Origin: Adiantum capillus-veneris
Lineage: Eukaryota; Streptophyta; Polypodiopsida; Polypodiales; Pteridaceae
Assembly: GCA_014529385.2 (NCBI GenBank)
Contig: CM043964.1
Span: 782,997 to 846,996, forward strand
Direction of reading: 5' to 3'
Length of the DNA stretch: 64,000 nt
This document shows positions 11,323 through 19,589 of this stretch, in pieces. Each line of letters opens with the position of its first letter. Position 1 is the first letter of the stretch. The position numbers and the translations under genes were made by a program. Under the pieces are notes generated by a model, which did no database searches, was not told the DNA's origin, and worked only from the letters and a program-made list of their open reading frames with translations.

Positions 11323-12661
11323 CACCAGGTTGGTAATGGGACACTTTTATGTCCTTGGACACTTTTATGTCCTGTTAAGTGACCATTTTCCTTGAATTAT
11401 GTCAAGAGTTTCAAAATGGATTTTGAGGTGCTATCTATCTAGAAAGTTGTCTCATGAGCTGAAAAAAACTTGACATTTTTTTGAAATATCAAATCCATCT
11501 TTAACCTTGTCCTTGCACAACATTTCACAACCTAAATTGTGTGAAAAAACGGGTCCTGTTTTTGGCTTTTTTCAACTTTTTGCAACTATACCACTCTATA
11601 ATTCATGTTTGTGAGGTCTATAAAGCTAGAGAACTATCTTTAGTAGTCCTCAACATGTCCTGATGCTTCTAGGGAGAAAAAAATGTTAAAGTTGTAAGTT
11701 ATGACCAAATTACAAAAATTGTCAAATCTTGTTTTTTAGCCAATTTTAGCTCTTCTATGATTTTTTTGGTGGCTTTCATGATATCCAAATGAAGTTTTGA
11801 TTTTCTATGTCGTATATTGTAACATAAAGCTAATATTCCTTGAGTTTTGGGGCACCTAATACCCTATTTTGCATAGTAGACAACGGTGGTTGATTTTTTC
11901 AATTATAGAAGAAAAGGAAACATTCTACTATATCAAGTATAGCTTTTTCAATATTGTTAGTTTCTTGTGACAAGTACATGCATTTTGTAGGTAGTAACCA
12001 TATCTAGTCATAAGGATCAAATTTGGCTAGATATTGAATAGTTTCTATGGGATTCTACAACTCATAATGTTGAACCCAGTTTTTTCATGTTTGCTATATT
12101 TAGCACTTCATCTTTGTCCCCAAGATTCCCCTTGGTAAGAGATGTATTATTCTTTTGACATGCTCCATGGCTCCTTATGAACCTAAAGGACAATAGGGAA
12201 CTAAGAAAACATGCATATATTATTTGTATTGAGCGTGGCTATAGAAACTTTGATGACAGGTTTGCAGAATGGTAAAAATTCAACTTTTTTGTATCTATTT
12301 CTTTTGGAAAAACAAAAAATAGTGAGTGAGAAGCAATCATATGTTCAGATCACCAACCCATTGAAGTTAACTAGGGAATTTATCTCAAGTCCTACAAAAA
12401 TCCCTAATCTTACTTTTATGCAACAAAACGTAAGAAATGACTGTTTTTATGAAAATGTACTGGTCCATCAACTTTGGAGGCTTGGTGTGACCAAAAGATG
12501 AGAAATTTTACAAGTTTCTTATTTTTTCCATGTGTAGTAGGCCTTGAACTATAACCTCGTGAAAGGATTTTACAAAATGAGTGGATCTACTATGGTTTTG
12601 GAGGTTTTTTTCAAAACCCTGAAAGGACACTTTTATGTCCTGTTAGGTTACCAACCTAGTG
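11323..12661. mobile_element. Non-autonomous DNA transposon, 1,339 bp, TTAA target site
   Basis: The ends are inverted repeats of 14 bp with one mismatch (CACCAGGTTGGTAA at 11323-11336; complement of CACTAGGTTGGTAA at 12648-12661). TTAA is duplicated at 11319-11322 and 12662-12665. The sister LTR fragment has a single TTAA at 3475-3478 with the same flanks, so the empty site is present in the window. The near-palindrome GGACACTTTTATGTCC occurs twice at the left end (11339, 11357) and once at the right (12625). No transposase frame is seen. TTAA duplication is known for piggyBac and Sola3 elements; which superfamily this belongs to is not decided by the ends alone. Confidence 0.88.
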
Positions 12662-12874
12662 TTAAGACAGTGATTGGGGTGGCTTTTCTTGTGATGTGTC
12701 GTGGTGAAATTTACTCAAGCTATGTTGAACAAATACTAATCTCACTTTGATCGGTCATGACAGATTTGTAAGAAGGTATTAATGCAACAAGCACCCCCTC
12801 CCTCTTGTCTCTCTTTCTTACATATATAATTGTGTTTTCTTGATCATTGCCAATACATTTCAAAGCATCCCGAG

Positions 12875-12876
<2 letters not shown>

Positions 12877-12951
<75 letters not shown>
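12877..12951. repeat. CT microsatellite inside the Gypsy-A 5' LTR
   Basis: About 37 perfect CT units, the counterpart of the GA tract at 3170-3260 on the other strand. Confidence 0.93.
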
Positions 12952-12952
<1 letters not shown>

Positions 12953-13129
12953 ACGCGTCCTAGTTCGCATCCAAAACTAGGTGGTGCCCCAAATTTTTGT
13001 AGGGTTAGGTTACGGGTTTGTGTGTGTGTTTGTTGTTTTTTCCAACCCCAACCCAATTGAGCAGCACGGGAGCCTACAAGGGTGCTTAGAGGCCACTCTT
13101 CTTGTTGCCCGCCCCGAACCGCCTCAAAT

Positions 13130-13147
13130 TGGTGCCCCCACGGAGGA
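13130..13147 (+). promoter_or_regulatory. Primer-binding site of Gypsy-A
   Basis: TGGTGCCCCCACGGAGGA starts three bases after the LTR end. Gypsy-B (55021-55038) and element D (43680-43697) have closely related 18-mers at the same place (consensus TGGYGCCSCCACKGAGGA). The donor tRNA was not identified. Confidence 0.75.
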
Positions 13148-13201
13148 CGGCTTGTGTATGTTTTGTGAAGGCTCAACCTTTAGCATAATCAAGTAGCTTG
13201 C

Positions 13202-13414
13202 TTGAATCACCAGAATTTGTATGATCCTTTCATTCCGATTGCAAGGCAAAAGGTACACATAATTGTTAGTACTAAGTTGCAATTTAAACGAGCAATTCAT
13301 AGAATTTTAGGTTCTCTTAGGTTAGCCGAAATAAACGCTTCGGTAAATCCTTTTATTTTGCCTCTCATTAGGTACGATCTTAGTTTCGATGTATATATCT
13401 TTGTTCTATTTTAG
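13202..13414 (+). CDS. a1: conserved leader protein of Tat-like element (70 aa), Gypsy-A copy
   Basis: An intact 70-codon frame (MNHQNLYDPFIPI start, DVYIFVLF end) between the PBS and gag. Gypsy-B encodes a 70-residue homologue at 54965-54753 that differs at about ten positions, mostly conservative. It also resembles the a2 protein that follows: both share V-x-I-x-x-S-x-K-x-x-F-Q in the first half and ILPLI-x-Y with DV-x-IF near the end. No known domain, signal peptide or membrane segment is recognised. Position and retained length suggest a translated accessory protein; the function is unknown. The reading frame's stop TAG also looks like a splice acceptor. Confidence 0.65.
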   Translation: MNHQNLYDPFIPIARQKVHIIVSTKLQFKRAIHRILGSLRLAEINASVNPFILPLIRYDLSFDVYIFVLF

Positions 13415-13435
13415 GCATTAGGTTATGTATAGAGC

Positions 13436-13649
13436 ATGGATAATGGCCCAGATATTTTCCCTTTTTACTTCACACCACATATTAGGATAAATATTGCACT
13501 TAGTAGAAAGATACATTTTCAGCAGCGTATGGTGTTTATTTTTGGGGCTGAAAGAACAGGGGAAATTCTTGCATCTCCACAACCTGTCATTCTACCTCTC
13601 ATCAACTACCACACTTCTCTTTGATGTACATGTGTTCATTTTATTTTAA
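13436..13649 (+). pseudogene. a2: second leader protein, Gypsy-A copy (one-base frameshift near its end)
   Basis: Starts at ATG 13436 (MDNGPDIFPFYFTPHI). It aligns with the 72-residue a2 of Gypsy-B (54731-54513) and with the a2-like protein of element D (42958-42740). Hallmarks are SRKIHFQQRMVF, a FGA block and PVILPLI. An extra base near 13620 gives an early stop, but the expected ending FDVHVFILF follows in the next frame to 13649. a1 and a2 look like an old tandem duplication. Confidence 0.65.
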
Positions 13650-13675
13650 AATGAAGTGCAGCCAAACAAAATAGT

Positions 13676-14230
13676 GTGTATGTTGGCTTTTTGTTTGTCC
13701 ACGTTTGTTACAAAAACAAAAAAACGATCATTTGTTCTAACAAGGAGTGTGTGTGCAGTGAAAATTCAATCCTTAGAGATCTAGCTCTATTATCGATTGA
13801 GTTGCAAGTGCAGGTAGTAAAGTGTCTCCCTTATAACAAGAGGGTGGTGAAGCTAAGACGAAAGGTCCTGCGTGTGGATTCCATTTTCCTTTTGCTGTTG
13901 GGCACTAAGGAAGACCGTACATTCATCCAAGTAGTGTGTACCCTAAGATTGGTAAATAGAGTGAAATCTGGTGTTTGGCGAGTGCATTTCACCATTGAGG
14001 AAGACTCTTCAGGAAACTTGCGGCCAGAGTTTATGCTTTATAGACTCACATTTGGTGAATTTTTCCCTCATTTGCGTCTTATTAATAGTCTTCCTTTCAC
14101 TTTCAACAAAGGAGATAGGGAGCTATTTAGGGCTTGTCTTAATAAAGAGAGCATCGAGAAGATTTCAAATTTTTATAAATTCTCATCCTTCTCTACTTTC
14201 TATGACACTTTGTTCATAGAGACATTATAA
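13676..14230 (+). CDS. b1: leader protein of unknown function, first tandem copy
   Basis: A frame of up to 184 codons with no recognised domain. The start at 13676 is uncertain: the part homologous to b2 begins only at about 13770 (SILRDLALLSIELQ). Shared landmarks with b2 are a short helix-like start, R-x-LP or K-x-LP, FIQ-x-x-C-x-L (b1 TFIQVVCTLRL, b2 VFIQIACALGI), a YRL-[ST]-F motif and LINSLPF. The lack of stops over 550 bp in an AT-rich leader argues for past selection. Gypsy-B has lost this region. Confidence 0.5.
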   Translation: MYVGFLFVHVCYKNKKTIICSNKECVCSENSILRDLALLSIELQVQVVKCLPYNKRVVKLRRKVLRVDSIFLLLLGTKEDRTFIQVVCTLRLVNRVKSGVWRVHFTIEEDSSGNLRPEFMLYRLTFGEFFPHLRLINSLPFTFNKGDRELFRACLNKESIEKISNFYKFSSFSTFYDTLFIETL

Positions 14231-14252
14231 ATCTCTTGATGCTTATGAATGA

Positions 14253-14735
14253 TTTAACCATAATCCTAAGGAGTTTTTGTCCAGGAGTTTTGTAGCACAA
14301 GTGGAGTCTTTAAATATTGCAAGCTTGATTGGACTTGAGGAGGATGTTCTTTATGAAATTGTGAGAAGGTTGCCTCATTCCGACTATGTGGAACTCGAAG
14401 GAAAGGAGGTCCTAGTCAATTGCTACTTTCTCACAGCCTTCGACGAGCATGAAGATCTAGTTTTTATACAAATCGCTTGTGCATTGGGAATTGTAGAGCA
14501 AGTGCAATTCATTACTTGGGACGTGGTTGCTCTTCTAGATCAAGAAAATGAAGTTTTAGATATTTTTGTATATCGTCTTAGCTTTGAATAATTTCAACCC
14601 TTCTTAGAGCTCATAAATAGTTTACCCTTTTGTTTTGATCAAACAAATCGAGACCTCATTGAAGCTTGGATAGCTAAAGAAGAAAACCTAGAGTGGTACT
14701 TTCTTACTTCTTCATTTGCAGGTGAGTGGTTCTAA
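14253..14735 (+). pseudogene. b2: second tandem copy of the b1 domain (one stop)
   Basis: The frame is open from 14253 to a TAA at 14589-14591 and then continues open (FQPFLELINSLPFCFDQ...) to 14735, so a single stop divides it. It has no ATG at its head and may once have been fused to b1, whose stop is only 22 bases upstream of this frame. A strong splice-donor match, CAG/GTGAGT, lies at 14719-14727, 58 bases before the gag ATG. Function unknown. Confidence 0.45.
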
Positions 14736-14784
14736 ATTTCTATTGTATCCCTTGTTGCAACTCGTTTTGTAATCTTTCATAATA

Positions 14785-17700
14785 ATGGAAAGCCAACGCC
14801 AAATGTCCGGATACCCTCTTTTCTTTGGAGAGCCTAAAGAGGATGCATAGTTATTTTTAGCAAATTTCAAGATGTCTTGTCGTATCAAGAGGATAGTAAC
14901 TGATCAAGAACGTGTAGAGATGTTTGAGGTGGTCCTTAGGAAAGATGCTAGCACTTGGTTTGACTCTTTGCCTGAGGAAGTTAAAGGGACTCAAAAACTA
15001 TGGCAAGACATTGTTTCTCATAAGCAAAAAGATTTAGATGACTACTACTTATACAAGCAACAGTTTCTACGTCTTTGGGCTCTATGGATACGAAATGTTG
15101 CTAACCCTGGTGATGGTGCAAAATTTCTAAAGAAGGAGAGATTCATAGCTGGACTCTTTCCTAATCTTAAGGTAAAGGTGGAGGCGAATGCACCTGCCAC
15201 CTATGATGCAGCTGAAATTAGAGCTTCCAAGAAGTATAGGAAACTCAAGTGCCTAAGGGGAGAGGTTTCAATAGAAGGTCTTAGACCCGAAGGTAAGTCA
15301 CAAGCATCAACATCTAGGGAGCTTCCTGAGGTAACGACGGAAGTGATTGAGAAGTTAAATGAATCTTTAAGAAGCTTGTCAATTCACCTTGCACAAGCTG
15401 TAGGTCCAAAAGGACAAGCAAGGAATTCTGAAGAGCGAGATCCACGACCTAGGAGAGTCTTACAATGTTGGAATTGCGGAGAGTCTGGACATGGGATGTA
15501 TAATTGTCCTTGGCCCCGTGGGGAGCCAGGGAGACCTAACTTGAATTCCCCAGTGATGAATGCAAGTGAAGGAACTAGTCATCAACCATGGCTTCTACAA
15601 AGGCCAAATGGAGCAAGACCACCTCCACAAGCAATGGAAGGAGTTCCACCTTTGCCAGACACAAATGTCCATGTGGTAGAGGTGACAAATTCAAAAGAGG
15701 TTGACATGGAAGCAAATGGAATTAAGCGTGGCTGTGGAAAAGGGAAGGAGAAAGAAGGTGTCACATCACAGAGTGACCATGGACGAGGTAAGAAGGCAAA
15801 GGAGACCAATGAAGCTAAGAGGACTGGACATCGTATCAATCTCCAAGACTTCCCTCTTGAACATGGTATGGATCCATACAACTTGTTGGAAGACATGAGA
15901 GGTAAGGGTCCTGATATCACATGGCCTCAGTTTCTTGCATTATGCCCACAAGTTAGAAGGGATTTAACAAAGGCAGTTAGCACTAGGAGAAAGGTAAAAG
16001 AGAGTGTGCCTTTTGTAAAAATTGCACATGTTGAAATGAATGAGGATATTACACCTGTGCTAGATTGTTACATCAAAGGAATATTGGTTAGGAAAGGTCT
16101 AGTGGATGGGGGTGCACAAATTTTCATCATGACAGAGGGACTCATGCAAAAACTAGGCATGCACATCCATGAGACACCTGAAATTAAAGTCAAGATGGCA
16201 AACAATAGCAAAGCTAGGTGTGTAGGCATTTGTAAAAAAAATTTTGTAGAGGCCTTTGGCATTAAGAAGGCGGTGGATTTTTATGTTATGTCTACCAAAG
16301 GAAATGGTTACCCATTTATCCTAGGGAGACCATGGCTAATGAAAATGCAAGCTTTGCAGGATTGGGAGAGTGGAAAGCTAATTTGCAGGAATGACAATCA
16401 TAAGAAGGTTGTCTTTGACATGAAGGAGCAACGCCAAGAAGAGCTCCATGAAGAATCATCTCAAAGTGAGACGGAGGAAGGTTGGACCGATAGCACTTCA
16501 AAAGGAGAAAGTAGCGGCAGCATTACTGAAGAGGAGTCTTCCATTGAAGTCATGGGGGTAAGGTTTAAGCCAAACAACCAGGAGACCTCTTCTCGAGGTT
16601 TGGAAGAGGTAGGTACTCAAGAGAATCAAAATGTGAAAGATGAAGGAATGTTAGAAGGTATGTTGTCTACAACACTTACAAAGGACGAAAGAGAGGAGTT
16701 CAAATGTGTGCTAGGGAAATTTTCGAGGCTTTTTGCTAAAGACTACACCGACATGCATGGAGTAGATGATGTTCAAAACAAGATTGAGTTGAAGCCAGAG
16801 GCCACACCTAAGGCTCAAAAGCTACGAAGGCTAGGAGTCATCAAGGAGCAGGCTTTACTCAAGGAGGTAAGAAAGCTTCTAGCAGCAGGTTTCATTTATC
16901 CAGTGGAGAATTCAGAGTGGGTCTCTCCCATTGTTGTCACTCCTAAGAAAAACGGCAAGTGGAGGGTGTGTGTGGATTACCGTCCACTTAATAAGGCAAC
17001 AAAAAGAGATCATTTTCCCCTCCCATTTCAGGATGAGATACTAAATGAGGTAGCTGGTCATAAGAAGTACACTGTGTGTGATGGCTACTCGGGTTACTTT
17101 CAAATAGGTATCACATTGGAAGATCAATTGAAAACAACCTTCATCACTCCTTGGGGTTGTTATGCTTTTAGAGTCATGCCATTTGGCCTAAAAAATGCTC
17201 CTGCAACTTTCCAACGCTTCATGAACATGGTGTTTCAAACATTCTTTGGAAAGTCCATTAGGGTTTTTATTGATGATTTTTGCATTTATAGCTTAAAATC
17301 ATTTCATCTACAAAGGGTAGAAGAAGGTTCAAAGAAGCTCTATGACATGGGAGGTCAAATCAACCCCGACAAGTGCCACATAGGTGAGGATGAAGTGATA
17401 TTGCTTGGTCACAAGGTTTCCTATAAAGGCATTAAGGTGGATCCTTCAAAGGCAAAGGCTCTTATTGAGCTCCCATCACCCAAGAATCTCAAAGAGGTCA
17501 TCTCATTCATTCAAAAGGTGAAGTATATGTCAGGCTTTATTCACTTAGCTTCGGAGTTGCTTCATCCTTTGAAAAAGTTGACACAACAAGTAGAATTTGC
17601 ATGGTCTGATGAGCTTGGAGAGTACTTTTGTAACATTAAAGTCATCCTGTCAGAACTACCAACACTCATGCCTCCTTGTTGGGATTACACATTCTTTGTT

Positions 17701-18781
17701 AGCTCTAGTGTTGGGAAAGAAACAATTGGAGGTTTTGCTACAACAAGATCCCCATAGTACCCGGATGCGATCCATCTACTTTGCTAGTAGGGTCATGAAT
17801 GCTTTGGAGAGAGGCTACACGGAGGTAGAACTGATGATGCTTTCTCTCATGTTTGCGGTGAGAAAGTTTAGATCCTACTTCTACCAAAACCTTTTGTAAT
17901 TCTCACTGCAAAAAATTTGTTTCCTTGGGTGTCATCTCAAATGATTCTTAGCACTAGGATCTCAAAGTGGATTATGGAATTGCAAGAGTTACAATACTCT
18001 TTCAAGGTAGAAGATAGTGTGCGTGCACAATTGGCAGGGATCCTTACTTATAGGGTACATGAAAAGGAGATTAAGGTGCCTGAAATAAAGACCCTACCAT
18101 TGCCACCACCGAAAAATATTCCTAATGCTTTTACCTTGTTCTTTGATGGAGCTTTTCGACGAGTCACAGGAAAAGTAGGGGGAGGGCTAGTGTTGCTCAA
18201 CCCAAGTGGGGAGGTGGTCATGAAAGAGAAGGTCAATCTACGAGGTTCAACTAGCAACAATGAAGCAGAATACGACACACTACTTCATGGTTTGAAGATG
18301 TGCATTGGCCAAGGGATACAATGTCTCATGGTAAAGGGAGATGCACTTCTCATTGTTAAACAAATTTTAGGCATTTGGGCATGCAAGAATGAAAGCTTAC
18401 GGACAAAAGTTCATGCCATTCGTAGGATGTTTAATCAGTTTGAAGAAGTGCATCTATATCATATTCCTAGGAAACAAAATGAAGATGCCTATTTACTTGC
18501 ACAACAAGCAGTTACATGTGTTGAGAAAGAAGTGTAGGTCATCATGGTGGCAGCAACTGTCAAGCAACCGAGATACTAGGGATTGGAGTCATTGACTCCC
18601 ATTATTAGCTACATTTTGGAGGGTGAGTTTCCACAAGACTTCACGAAGGCTCAGAAGAGGAGACTCATGAAAAAGGCAAGTGCGTATCGCTTCCTAGAAG
18701 GATCCCTCTATCAAAGAGGGAAGGATCAAGTGTGCAGAAGATTACCAACTATCAAGAAGATTCGAGCCATTCTAAAAGGTG
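14785..18781 (+). pseudogene. Gypsy-A gag-protease-RT-RNase H-second RNase H (broken)
   Basis: gag starts at ATG 14785 (MESQRQMSGYPLFFGEP), has a TAG at about codon 22, and is open from 14872 to 17757. In order: Gag; zinc knuckle CWNCGESGHGMYNC (15465-15506); aspartic protease with DGGAQ (about 16105) and ILGRPWL; RT with RVCVDYRPLNK (about 16970) and FIDDF (about 17270); a first RNase H lacking the usual aspartate (FFVSSSVG); a frameshift near 17730; then an archaeal-type RNase H with FFDGAF, NNEAEY, KGDALL and NEDA (18136-18530), ending in TAG at 18535. Compared with Gypsy-B, Gag lacks 18 residues in frame after EEVKG. The frame reaches GVH at 18786, where Copia-III is inserted. Confidence 0.88.
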
Positions 18782-18786
18782 TGCAT

Positions 18787-19529
18787 TGTTAGGAAATAAG
18801 ACATAGCTAAATAGATAATTGAGTAGATTACTTAATGGAGAGAGATAGATTTATATACACGAGATTATAGAGTAGAGAGAGAGAGAGAGTACACACGATA
18901 TACGTGGTTCACCCAATGTGGGCTACGTCCACGGGAAAGCAACCACTCAATCGCTTTAGTACTTCAAAACAAGAAGTAGTTTACAAAGGGATTATACCCT
19001 TAATGGAGCTCCCTCCTTGCTTCACCCTCACCACCTCACACTCACCTTGTTGCATCAACTTCACACTATGAAATGTGTGTAGAAATGGCCTCCTTTTATA
19101 GGCCAAAAGGGCTGCGCTCTCTTATGAGAGACAGCCATGTGTAGCCGCCCTTGTGCGAATAAGTCCAAATTGGACCCTCCAATCCGCCCATGTGTGGCCG
19201 CCCTTGAGAAGACAAGTCCGCTTTTGAATTCGGCCACCGGCCACCGGCCATTGACTTCCGACCACCGGCCATCATCCATTGACTACTGGCCACCGGCCAA
19301 CCGACCGGTTGTTTTCCGACCACTTTCCGGCCGCCGTCCGGCCATAATATTAAGGCGAAAAAGAATATTCCGGCGAAAAAGTTGCCCCTGATTCTTGCCC
19401 GTGAAAATTTTGGTTTCCGGTGAGTGATTTTCCTTCACGCACGATGGCTTCTCCTCATAATGGGGGCCTTGCAAATGTGCGCTTTTACCACAGAAAATTA
19501 CAAGGGTAAATCAGGCTCCATACTTAACA
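18787..19529 (-). repeat. Copia-III left LTR (original 3' LTR)
   Basis: 743 bp, ends TGTTAAG...CCTAACA on the minus strand. It is 28 bp shorter than the other two because it lacks one unit of the GGCCACCGGCCATTGACT-type minisatellite (about 19231-19312). It differs from the other two LTRs in its left part but matches the middle LTR in its right part. Confidence 0.94.
19094..19100 (-). promoter_or_regulatory. TATA box in the Copia-III left LTR
   Basis: Minus-strand TATAAAAGG inside the palindrome-like GGCCTATAAAAGGAGGCC. The same box recurs in the middle LTR (about 23852-23858) and the right LTR (about 28637-28643). Confidence 0.55.
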
Positions 19530-19540
19530 ATCTCCCACTT
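19530..19540 (-). promoter_or_regulatory. Polypurine tract, left Copia-III unit
   Basis: Minus-strand AAGTGGGAGAT directly before the LTR start TGTTAAG. The second unit has the same tract at 24315-24325. It is the expected plus-strand primer site. Confidence 0.8.
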
Positions 19541-19589
19541 GGAGACTGATCTCCAAATCAAACCTGTGACTGCTTTCCATTCTGGCTTC

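Larger units (their letters stand above)
9159..13126 (+). repeat. Gypsy-A 5' LTR (carries a TTAA transposon)
   Basis: LTR of 3,968 bp from TGATAGCC to CCGCCTCA. Subtracting the 1,339-bp insert and one TTAA leaves 2,625 bp. The first part (to 10536) matches 30352-31738 and the second part matches the reverse complement of 2993-4259. A CT microsatellite lies at 12877-12951 and a TATA box at 10867. The start and end sequences are shared with the LTRs of Gypsy-B (2.3-2.6 kb). Confidence 0.92.

Noticed and set aside
12211-12501. A 96-codon frame inside the TTAA transposon as a possible transposase
   Set aside because: Too short, no DDE/D motif or DNA-binding pattern, compositionally like the surrounding AT-rich DNA.
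13202-13414. a1/a2 as a conserved RNA structure without coding function
   Set aside because: Not fully excluded, but equal protein length in A and B, conservative replacements and matching starts and stops across three elements favour coding.
13676-14735. b1/b2 as a captured or resident host gene
   Set aside because: It sits between PBS and gag of Gypsy-A with no separate promoter, intron series or terminator visible; an element-encoded leader protein is simpler. A host origin in the deeper past is not excluded.
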